From NCBI GenBank assembly GCA_947631375.1, contig CANRLD010000040.1, positions 1-12,289 of the forward strand: DNA of 12,289 nucleotides, read 5' to 3'. Both the position numbers and the translations under genes were made by a program. The notes beneath the pieces are model-generated. The model made no database searches and had not been told where the DNA came from. It was given only the letters and a program-made list of their open reading frames with translations. How positions within the stretch are numbered: position 1 is the stretch's first letter; each line of letters begins with the position of its first letter. The DNA is from an uncultured Methylophaga sp. GTDB taxonomy: Bacteria > Pseudomonadota > Gammaproteobacteria > Nitrosococcales > Methylophagaceae. Positions 1 through 6,712 of this stretch are shown here, one piece after another.

Positions 1-250
1 CAGTACTCATGGCTACGGTGTGTGGCGTTGCAAAAAATACCACATCGCACGCGGCTAATGCGTTGTCATCCGGATTAGTGAAGTGCAGATCGACGTGACC
101 ACGTAGATTAGGATACAGGTCACTTACCCGCACACCTGACTCGCTGCGTGAGGTGATTACCTGCAGCGAAACTTCCGGATGAACGGCAAGTAAACGGAGT
201 AATTCAACCCCGGTATAGCCTGTGCCGCCGACAATGCCTACCTTAATCAT
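1..250 (-). CDS. argC: N-acetyl-gamma-glutamyl-phosphate reductase, N-terminal part (cut by window edge)
   Basis: Cytoplasmic enzyme of arginine biosynthesis that reduces N-acetyl-glutamyl-5-phosphate to N-acetylglutamate semialdehyde with NADPH. Only the first 83 codons lie in the window. The protein starts MIKVGIVGGTGYTGVELLRL, the Rossmann-type dinucleotide-binding loop (GGTGYTG at residues 8-14) characteristic of ArgC. This is followed by VITSRSE, a YPNLRG segment and CDVVFFATPH, all family hallmarks. The ATG at 248-250 places the glycine-rich loop at the usual distance from the N-terminus. No good Shine-Dalgarno sequence is visible upstream. The gene is co-directional with the cyclase homologue, 55 bp downstream of its stop codon, and may have its own promoter (282-310). 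The catalytic Cys lies beyond the window edge, so activity cannot be judged here. Identification is firm. Confidence 0.95.
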   Translation of the reverse strand, partial: MIKVGIVGGTGYTGVELLRLLAVHPEVSLQVITSRSESGVRVSDLYPNLRGHVDLHFTNPDDNALAACDVVFFATPHTVAMST

Positions 251-281
251 AGTTGTGCTTTGTGATTGACCATAAACTTAC

Positions 282-310
282 ATCATAAGAGAGCTACGAC
301 GAAATCTAAA
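282..310 (-). promoter_or_regulatory. Possible sigma-70 promoter for argC
   Basis: On the minus strand a TTTAGA hexamer (305-310, four of six matches to TTGACA) is followed after 17 bp by TATGAT (282-287, five of six matches to TATAAT). The -35 element overlaps the stop codon of the upstream cyclase homologue. A start about 7 bp beyond the -10 would give a leader of roughly 25 nt before the argC ATG at 250. This is a consensus match only. The 55-bp gap contains no terminator-like hairpin, so read-through from upstream is equally possible. Confidence 0.35.
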
Positions 311-2939
311 GTCCTGCTTGATTGAATTGTTGCTCCAATGCGTATTTCTGAGTGAGGAAAAACAGGCTCGAATAGAGGTTATTCGGTACGAACTGCAACT
401 GATCGACAAAATAATAGCCAGGTTTTTGTTCGCCATGTTGAGTGAACAGATTATTGAGTAGCTGCGGTAATTGCGGATCGCCCCAGGCTGTCTGGATGCT
501 GCTCGATTGCAGACTGATGGTTAATTGTGCGCTATTAATCTGCCAGATAACCGACAAGGCCGCTGTTGTAGGTGGTTGAGGTTGCGCCGGCTGCACTTGC
601 CAATACTGCTGCTGTTGCACCAGTTGAAAACATTGATAGTGGAGTGATCGTTGCTCCAGCGTCGTTTGCAGGAACGATTGCATTTGCCCAAGCAGCTGGG
701 ATTCCACCAACGACGGGTAGTTAAACTGTTGTAGACGGCCAAGCTCATCTACCACAAAGATCCGGGTGATATCCGTCATCCGTTGGGCAAATAAACTGCA
801 TGTGGCAGGGTGTTGATAGTGCAATAAGCTGTTGAGCAGGTTATCGGTATCAAGATATGGGTCAATTTTGGTGGGTAAATAATACTTTTGTTCTTCTGCT
901 AATGCCTGGCGCAGTGACTTTCCCGCGGTAAAGGTTTTAACGGTGACGACGCCATCAAGCCATTGTAGCTGCATCAAACGTTGATCCAGATTGATAAGGT
1001 AACGCCCTTGCTGCTGATTGGCACAAAAGTGCGCTAATACCGTTTCGCACAAATGTCGCAGCCGAGCATTAATCGCGTTGGCAAAAAAACCAGGAGCACA
1101 CCAGCTGGAAAGCTGTCGTGATAAATCCGCGGCAGGATTACTACGGATAATGTGTGCCAGTGCAAGCGGCACCGCATCCTCACCGTGAAATTGAAAAAGC
1201 TGCCACTGGCCCCAGCTGTTACCGATGACAATATCGATACTATCCACCAGGTTCTGTCGACTGGAGGTATAGCTCAGCGGATCTGTGTTCAAACTGGCCA
1301 GTTGTATGGCACCGTTCTTGGCCAGCTCGTGGGTAGTGCCATGTAAGTTGGCAAATATCATCAGTGTTTCAGTGCGTGGTGCAGCTTGCAGTTGTTCGCT
1401 GCGAAGAGGAGGCTGAAGCGTGGTCAGTGGCGATTTTAATAAAGTTTGTATCAACTCCAGCACCATGTTGGTATGGACACACTGTTTCTGATCGGTGATA
1501 CGCAGCCAGCTGTGCCGGGTCAGCACATGATTGCGAACCGCCCACAGCAGTAGGTGCAGCAGTGAAGCATGTTGCTGCATGGCCAGTTGACTGCTGTCGG
1601 TCAGTGGAATTGTGCTGAGCTTCCAGTGATCCTGCTGGGTAAATCGGTACAGATAGAGCTGCTCCGCTCCTTCTTTTTGTTGCAGGCCGAAAGGAAGCTG
1701 GTCTATCAGGTTGGCGGAGCCTGCGGTCAGAAAGTCCAGATGCCGCTGTAATACATCCGTTTTTGCCAATTGATGGGGGATATGCTGCTGGGCAAACTGT
1801 TGTAGCTGCTGCAGAAAGTCTTGCAACAGCGGTAGTACGGAATCCCACCATTGACGACGTTGCTGGTAGGACTGTGCCGGACGGTTGTCTTCTGCTGCCA
1901 GCCTCTCAGCCGGCCACTGCCAGAGCGTATTCAAGTTTTGTAAGCTGTGGCGCCGCCATGGATAAAGCGGATAACGAACGGATTGTGATAACCGCTCTGC
2001 AGATAAGGCATAAAACGCCTGGCGAGCCAGCAGTTTTTTGTCGCTATCGGAAAATCGCTCAATTTCCGCCAGTTTCAGACTGGCTGACTCCACCAATAAG
2101 GTATCGGCTTCACCTCGTTCGATCTGCTCTTTATAGCGTTCGGGCAAGGATATTATGTTGGGAAACATACTGAGTTGTTGTTGCTGAAACAGCAGATCCA
2201 GCAAGCTGGCTAGCTCGCCTTGTGCAGCATTTTCCAGTGCTTCAACCGCTGAGAGAAAGAGGTTATCAGCACTCAGAGCAAGGTTTTCACCAAAGTCCAG
2301 CAAGCTGATCTGTGTCAAGCCGCGCTGGGACAAAAGGCGTTCAGCGACCTCGGCGTAGTTTGCTTGCTCTTCTGTGGTGATCAGCCACCACAGTGGAACA
2401 CTTCCGGCGAAGCAGAGCCCTTGCAGGTAAAACTGTTGGCGCTGCTCGGTGCTAATGTGCTGATCGTGGCAATGGGTTTCATCAAGCAAACGATATTGCA
2501 GAGTAATGCCCAGCCCGGCAGCCCATTGCTGGATCATGGCGGCTTTGTTGTGCAGCTTTTCCAAATCAGCAGCTTTTACACCGGTGTGATGCACAAGCCA
2601 TAGATCGAAGCTGGGAGCTTCGCTGTAGCGAATCTGCCCGGCCGGATTGATCAAATACAGCCCACGCAAGGCATAACGTTGCAGTGCTTTTCGACGATAC
2701 TGGAAATTACGGTTCAGGATGATTGCGCTGTGCAAGGCATCATTGTCTGGCTGGTAATCCATAATGCCGGCCGGGCAGTCGTCACTGACGTAGCCCGGTA
2801 GCAGTTTGTGATTAAGGTGAAGTAATAATGGCAACAGGCGAAACAATATCGCCTGTTTATGTGGTGCAAGTTCAATTAGGCGATGGATCCGCGCGCGGTT
2901 ATGAGCCTGAAATAAGCGTAGGGCCTGAGCGCGATCCAC
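306..2939 (-). CDS. Class I adenylate cyclase (CyaA) homologue with degenerate active site, probable pseudoenzyme
   Basis: 877 residues, close to the usual CyaA length (E. coli 848). It starts with GTG 14 bp after the purH stop, with no clear Shine-Dalgarno site, so translation may be coupled to purH. Family membership is seen along the whole length: LLPLLLHLNHKLLPGY (35-50), ERLAAEDNR (345-353), the SIDI...NSW...FHGE block (567-587) and FVVDELGR (728-735). In E. coli CyaA the polymerase-beta-type active site is a GS motif followed ten residues later by SDLDIW, with Ser103, Ser113, Asp114, Asp116 and Trp118 important. An ungapped alignment from GLY (93-95) puts Pro99, Pro109, Ser110, Asp112 and Trp114 at these positions, so one of the two metal-binding Asp residues and both Ser are lost. 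The GEDCGSTQH...LLDEFYR block is replaced by a shorter segment (155-181). The first family signature, EYFGASLWQLYK, reads NLFLSAVEALEN (226-237). The protein is unusually Gln-rich (about 103 residues, 12%) with no membrane segment. The frame is intact, so it is not a recent pseudogene. cAMP synthesis is unlikely and the real role is unknown. Confidence 0.85.
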   Translation of the reverse strand: MDRAQALRLFQAHNRARIHRLIELAPHKQAILFRLLPLLLHLNHKLLPGYVSDDCPAGIMDYQPDNDALHSAIILNRNFQYRRKALQRYALRGLYLINPAGQIRYSEAPSFDLWLVHHTGVKAADLEKLHNKAAMIQQWAAGLGITLQYRLLDETHCHDQHISTEQRQQFYLQGLCFAGSVPLWWLITTEEQANYAEVAERLLSQRGLTQISLLDFGENLALSADNLFLSAVEALENAAQGELASLLDLLFQQQQLSMFPNIISLPERYKEQIERGEADTLLVESASLKLAEIERFSDSDKKLLARQAFYALSAERLSQSVRYPLYPWRRHSLQNLNTLWQWPAERLAAEDNRPAQSYQQRRQWWDSVLPLLQDFLQQLQQFAQQHIPHQLAKTDVLQRHLDFLTAGSANLIDQLPFGLQQKEGAEQLYLYRFTQQDHWKLSTIPLTDSSQLAMQQHASLLHLLLWAVRNHVLTRHSWLRITDQKQCVHTNMVLELIQTLLKSPLTTLQPPLRSEQLQAAPRTETLMIFANLHGTTHELAKNGAIQLASLNTDPLSYTSSRQNLVDSIDIVIGNSWGQWQLFQFHGEDAVPLALAHIIRSNPAADLSRQLSSWCAPGFFANAINARLRHLCETVLAHFCANQQQGRYLINLDQRLMQLQWLDGVVTVKTFTAGKSLRQALAEEQKYYLPTKIDPYLDTDNLLNSLLHYQHPATCSLFAQRMTDITRIFVVDELGRLQQFNYPSLVESQLLGQMQSFLQTTLEQRSLHYQCFQLVQQQQYWQVQPAQPQPPTTAALSVIWQINSAQLTISLQSSSIQTAWGDPQLPQLLNNLFTQHGEQKPGYYFVDQLQFVPNNLYSSLFFLTQKYALEQQFNQAGL

Positions 2940-2953
2940 AGCTGTTTCAATAA

Positions 2954-4519
2954 CTAATGGCGGAAATGCCGCATGCCGGTAAACACCATTGCAATCCCAT
3001 GCTCATCTGCTGCGGCGATGACTTCAGCATCACGCATTGAGCCACCGGGCTGGATGACTGCACTGATGCCGGCTTTGGCGGCGGCGTCCAGACCATCGCG
3101 AAACGGGAAAAAGGCATCCGACGCCATTACCGCGCCTGGAACGGTCAGCCCGGCATCATTTGCCTTAATGCCGGCAATTCGGCTGCTGACCACACGGCTC
3201 ATTTGTCCGGCGCCAATGCCTATCGTCTGCAGAGCTTTGGCATAAACAATGGCATTTGATTTAACAAACTTGGCAACCCGCCAGGCAAATAACAAATCGG
3301 CTAATTGCGTAGCACTCGGCTGGGCTTTGGTGACGACTTTTAATTCTGCCTCGGTGACAATCTGGATGTCACGATCCTGAACCAGCAGGCCGCCGGTGAC
3401 CCGTTTGAAGTCAAGATCAGCCGCTGGTGATGCCGGGAATTCACCGCAACTTAGCAGTCGGATATTGGTTTTTGTCGCCACGATCGTTTTGGCTTGGTCG
3501 CTGACTGCCGGTGCGATAATGACCTCAACAAATTGACGATCAATAATCGCCTGTGCAGTGGCTGCGTCCAGCTCACGGTTAAACGCAATAATCCCGCCAA
3601 AGGCTGAAACCGGATCTGTCTGGTAGGCCAGATCGTAGGCGGTCAGAAGATCATCTGCTACGGCAACGCCGCAGGGGTTGGCGTGTTTGACAATAACGCA
3701 GGCCGGCTTGTCGGCGAATGCTTTAACACATTCCAGAGCCGCATCGGTGTCGGCAATATTGTTATAGGACAGTTCTTTACCCTGCAGTTGAGTTGCGGCA
3801 CCAATCGAACCGGACTCGGCGTGTTGTTCAACATAAAAAGCTGCTTTCTGATGCGGGTTTTCGCCATAGCGCATGGCTTGTTTAAGCTGAAATTGGCTGT
3901 TAAAGGTACGCGGAAAAGAGGTTTTACTGTTATCTGCCTGAACAGTGCCAAGGTAGTTGGCAATGGCACCATCATATTGAGCAGTATGTTCGAAGGTTTT
4001 CAATGCCAGATCAAAACGGGTTGGTGCGTCGGTGCCACCTTGAGACTGGATTTGTTCAATAACGCGTGCGTAATCCGCCGGATCAACCAGCACTGTTACA
4101 TCAGCATGATTTTTTGCCGCTGCCCGCAACATAGTTGGACCGCCAATATCGATATTTTCAATCGCCTCTTCCAGCAGACAGTTTTCGCGGGCCACCGTAG
4201 CGGCAAATGGATACAAATTGACAACGACCAGATCAATCGGTGCGATAGCGTGCTGCTGCATGATGCTGTCATCCTTGCCACGGCGACCCAGCAGGCCACC
4301 ATGAATTTTCGGATGCAGGGTTTTGATTCGGCCATCCATCATTTCCGGAAAGCCAGTATGTTCGGAAACTTCTTTCACTTTCAGACCAGCCTCGCTGAGT
4401 AATTTAGCGGTACCGCCAGTGGATAGCAGTTCAATATTCAGCGCTTGCAGTTGTTTCGCCAGTTCGACGATACCGGTTTTATCAGACACACTCAGCAGTG
4501 CACGTTTAATCAAGTTCAT
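2954..4519 (-). CDS. purH: Bifunctional AICAR formyltransferase / IMP cyclohydrolase
   Basis: Catalyses the last two steps of de novo purine synthesis: formylation of AICAR by 10-formyl-tetrahydrofolate, then ring closure to IMP. The protein has 521 residues, within the normal bacterial range. The N-terminal MGS-like cyclohydrolase domain (about 1-195) contains LLSTGGTAKLL (31-41), GRIKTLHPKIHGG (63-75) and ENIDIGGPTMLRAAAKN (121-137). The C-terminal transformylase domain contains RYGENPHQ (217-224), the catalytic Lys278-His279 pair in VKHANPCGV, SAFGG (305-309) and SDAFFPFRDG (467-476). It ends in the typical FTGMRHFRH. All key residues are present. The ATG at 4517-4519 is preceded by GGA at a good distance. 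It lies 30 bp downstream of fis and 14 bp upstream of the cyclase homologue. purD, the usual partner downstream in many gammaproteobacteria, is absent. Confidence 0.98.
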   Translation of the reverse strand: MNLIKRALLSVSDKTGIVELAKQLQALNIELLSTGGTAKLLSEAGLKVKEVSEHTGFPEMMDGRIKTLHPKIHGGLLGRRGKDDSIMQQHAIAPIDLVVVNLYPFAATVARENCLLEEAIENIDIGGPTMLRAAAKNHADVTVLVDPADYARVIEQIQSQGGTDAPTRFDLALKTFEHTAQYDGAIANYLGTVQADNSKTSFPRTFNSQFQLKQAMRYGENPHQKAAFYVEQHAESGSIGAATQLQGKELSYNNIADTDAALECVKAFADKPACVIVKHANPCGVAVADDLLTAYDLAYQTDPVSAFGGIIAFNRELDAATAQAIIDRQFVEVIIAPAVSDQAKTIVATKTNIRLLSCGEFPASPAADLDFKRVTGGLLVQDRDIQIVTEAELKVVTKAQPSATQLADLLFAWRVAKFVKSNAIVYAKALQTIGIGAGQMSRVVSSRIAGIKANDAGLTVPGAVMASDAFFPFRDGLDAAAKAGISAVIQPGGSMRDAEVIAAADEHGIAMVFTGMRHFRH

Positions 4520-4549
4520 CAGGGTTCCAGATTGAAGTTCAGGCGTAAA

Positions 4550-4840
4550 TTACAAGCCATATTGTTTGAGTTTTTTTCGTAAGGTGCCGCGGTTAATGCC
4601 CAAAATCTCGGCTGCACGGCTTTGGTTGCCATAGGTGTAGGCCAGCGCTGCCTGTAATAAAGGCACTTCGACCTCGGTTATCAACATTTCATACAGATTG
4701 GCCGGAGAGTGGCCATCCAGTTGTTCAAAGTAGGTCTTGAGAGCGTTGGCAACACATTGATTTAATGGCAAATGTTGTTGCTCAGCGTCGACCGCCAGAT
4801 CAATACATTCAGCCAGATCATTGTTCAACAGATTATTCAT
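4550..4840 (-). CDS. fis: Nucleoid-associated DNA-binding protein Fis
   Basis: Small homodimeric DNA-bending protein that organises the nucleoid, activates rRNA and tRNA promoters and assists site-specific recombination. The protein has 96 residues, against 98 in E. coli. The C-terminal helix-turn-helix is at about 72-93 (NQSRAAEILGINRGTLRKKL). It carries the DNA-contacting Asn, Arg and Lys residues at the family positions and is nearly identical to enterobacterial Fis. The central EVEVPLLQAALAYTYGN corresponds to the dimerisation helices. The N-terminal beta-hairpin region (1-25) diverges, as is usual outside enterics. The start ATG overlaps the dusB stop codon in an ATGA arrangement, which predicts translational coupling to dusB as part of the conserved dusB-fis operon. 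Confidence 0.97.
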   Translation of the reverse strand: MNNLLNNDLAECIDLAVDAEQQHLPLNQCVANALKTYFEQLDGHSPANLYEMLITEVEVPLLQAALAYTYGNQSRAAEILGINRGTLRKKLKQYGL

Positions 4841-5838
4841 GCGGCCAGTGAGTCCTTGTCAGCAAGTTGCGCAAAAAATGTATCTGTAAAAGCCAGTTGT
4901 TGCTCGGCTTGTTCCAGAGTGTTCATTTGTTCGCGAAACGTATTACCATTTCGTAATCCTTTGCTGTACCAGGCAATATGCTTGCGCGCCATGCGTACAC
5001 CGGAATATTCACCATAGAAATCGTACAGTGTGTGCAGGTGACTAAGCAAGGTCTGGTGGATTTCCTGGGAAGTGGGCGCGGTCAATAACTGACCAGTTTG
5101 CAGATAATGCTGAACTTGCTGAAATATCCATGGATTGCCTTGCGCAGCACGGCCTATCATCAAGCCATCTGCGCCGGTTTTCTGCAATACCTGCAGAGCT
5201 TTTTGCGGGCTGTCAATGTCACCGTTAGCGATGACCGGGATCTGAATTTGGGACTTGATTTTGGCAATCGTCTCGTACTCTGCCTCGCCTTTGTAGGCAT
5301 CCGCTCGGGTGCGACCATGAATCGCCAGTGCCTGTATACCAGCACTTTCTGCAATCTGAGCAATACGCACACCGTTGCGATTGTCGCGGTCCCAGCCGGT
5401 ACGAATTTTTAAGGTTACTGGTACCTCAACCGCATTGACAACGGCTTCCAGTATTTCTGCAACCAGTTTTTCGTGTTGCAACAGCGCCGAGCCCGCCATT
5501 ACGTTACAGACTTTTTTTGCCGGGCAACCCATGTTGATATCAATGATATGCGCGCCTTCCGCGACATTATGCCGTGCAGCATCAGCCATCATTTGCGGAT
5601 CAGCACCGGCAATCTGCACACTGCGTGGCTCTGGTTCACCGTCATGATTGGCGCGTAACAGTGATTTTTTGCTGGCCCACAAGGTTTTATTGGCGGTGAT
5701 CATCTCTGATACAGCCATACCAACCCCAAGCTTTCTGCATAGCTGGCGGAAAGGTCGATCAGTTACGCCAGCCATTGGCGCCAGAAATAAATTGTTGGGT
5801 AGTCGATACGGCCCGATATGCAGCGGCTTATCACTCAT
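4837..5838 (-). CDS. dusB: tRNA-dihydrouridine synthase B
   Basis: FMN-dependent enzyme that reduces specific uridines in the tRNA D-loop to dihydrouridine using NADPH. The protein has 333 residues (E. coli 321). The TIM-barrel N-terminal domain begins with LFLAPMAGVTDRPFR (17-31), the FMN-binding segment. The catalytic cysteine is Cys105 in NMGCPAKKV. Other FMN or phosphate contacts are KIRTGW (144-149), HGRTR (174-178), NGDI (205-208) and GLMIGRAAQGNPWIF (225-239). The remaining C-terminal part (240-333) is the helical tRNA-binding domain. The ATG at 5836-5838 lies inside the end of prmA (8 bp overlap), with a G-rich stretch upstream that can serve as a ribosome-binding site. The stop overlaps the fis start by 4 bp. 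This prmA-dusB-fis order is widespread in gammaproteobacteria. Confidence 0.97.
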   Translation of the reverse strand: MSDKPLHIGPYRLPNNLFLAPMAGVTDRPFRQLCRKLGVGMAVSEMITANKTLWASKKSLLRANHDGEPEPRSVQIAGADPQMMADAARHNVAEGAHIIDINMGCPAKKVCNVMAGSALLQHEKLVAEILEAVVNAVEVPVTLKIRTGWDRDNRNGVRIAQIAESAGIQALAIHGRTRADAYKGEAEYETIAKIKSQIQIPVIANGDIDSPQKALQVLQKTGADGLMIGRAAQGNPWIFQQVQHYLQTGQLLTAPTSQEIHQTLLSHLHTLYDFYGEYSGVRMARKHIAWYSKGLRNGNTFREQMNTLEQAEQQLAFTDTFFAQLADKDSLAA

Positions 5839-6700
5839 GACGAACCCCGCTCAGGCGAACCCACTCTTCCAGCACAATGGCTTCATCCATGACAAATTCT
5901 GTTTGGTAGTGTTGCCGGACAGTCGCTGCCTGTGTTTCCAGAATACCGGATAACACCAGTTCGGAATGGGGATGGGTTAGCTGAAGAAAACGGGGCATCA
6001 GCTCCATTAACGGACCGGCGAGAATATTTGCCAGTAACAGATCACCTTGTATTTCCGGGCAATGTTGTGGCAGATAGGTTTCGACAATGACATTATTACG
6101 TGCCGCATTGGCTTGTGTTGCTTCCAATGCCTGTGGGTCGGTATCGATACCAATGACTTTGTCTGCGCCGAGCAGCGCGGCTGCGATGGCCAAAATACCG
6201 CTGCCACAGCCATAGTCAATAACGGTTTTACCCGTTAAATCTGCTTGATCCAGCCATTGCAGACATAACGCCGTGGTCGGGTGGGTGCCGGTACCAAACG
6301 CCAGCCCCGGATCCAGCAGGATATTCACCGCTTCCGGCTGTGGCGGCTGGTGCCAGCTTGGAACAATCCATAATTTTTCGCCGAAACAGATGGGATGGAA
6401 GTTATCCATCCATTCGCGTTCCCAGTCTTTATCCTCAACAGCTTCAATGCGGCAGCTGGGTAAGTCGCCCAGTTGCGCTGTCAAGGTTTCCCGTACGGCA
6501 TCGCAGTCGGTTTCAGCATCAAATAATGCAATAACAGAAGTCGCTGACCACAGCGGTGTTTCTCCAATCGCCGGTTCGTAAATCGGCTGATCGGCATTGT
6601 CCTGAAAGGTGACAGCTGCTGCGCCAACAGCAGACAGTGCATCTGATAATGCCTCTGCCTGTTGTGGTGAGCTGGTAAAAATGAGTTGGATCCAGGCCAT
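5831..6700 (-). CDS. prmA: Ribosomal protein L11 methyltransferase
   Basis: SAM-dependent enzyme that trimethylates several amino groups of ribosomal protein L11. The protein has 289 residues (E. coli 293). The N-terminal substrate-recognition domain (1-90) begins MAWIQLIF, close to the usual PrmA start. The linker contains DKDWEREWMDNFHPICFG (90-107). The catalytic domain has LDPGLAFGTGTHPTT (129-143), the SAM-binding IDYGCGSGILAIAA (161-174), the acidic GIDTDP loop (184-189) and the NxLAxPL-type motif NILAGPL (225-231). The start lies 12 bp after the accC stop, with only a weak Shine-Dalgarno match. The 3' end overlaps dusB by 8 bp. All expected motifs are intact. Confidence 0.97.
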   Translation of the reverse strand: MAWIQLIFTSSPQQAEALSDALSAVGAAAVTFQDNADQPIYEPAIGETPLWSATSVIALFDAETDCDAVRETLTAQLGDLPSCRIEAVEDKDWEREWMDNFHPICFGEKLWIVPSWHQPPQPEAVNILLDPGLAFGTGTHPTTALCLQWLDQADLTGKTVIDYGCGSGILAIAAALLGADKVIGIDTDPQALEATQANAARNNVIVETYLPQHCPEIQGDLLLANILAGPLMELMPRFLQLTHPHSELVLSGILETQAATVRQHYQTEFVMDEAIVLEEWVRLSGVRHE

Positions 6701-6712
6701 AGCTATTTGAGC

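Noticed and set aside
1369..1851. 160-codon minus-strand frame inside the cyclase homologue
   Set aside because: It overlaps an 877-codon frame that aligns to CyaA over this stretch. The alternative product is low-complexity and resembles nothing I know.
2598..2663. Compensated frameshift or sequencing error as the cause of the missing cyclase motif
   Set aside because: I translated the two alternative minus-strand frames over this segment. Neither gives a GS...SDLD-like sequence, while the annotated frame keeps flanking family residues (GLY, DxW, H) in register. The divergence is real at the protein level.
3683..4402. 239-codon open frame on the plus strand
   Set aside because: It lies fully antisense to purH, whose protein is canonical in every motif. 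The antisense product has no recognisable family features.
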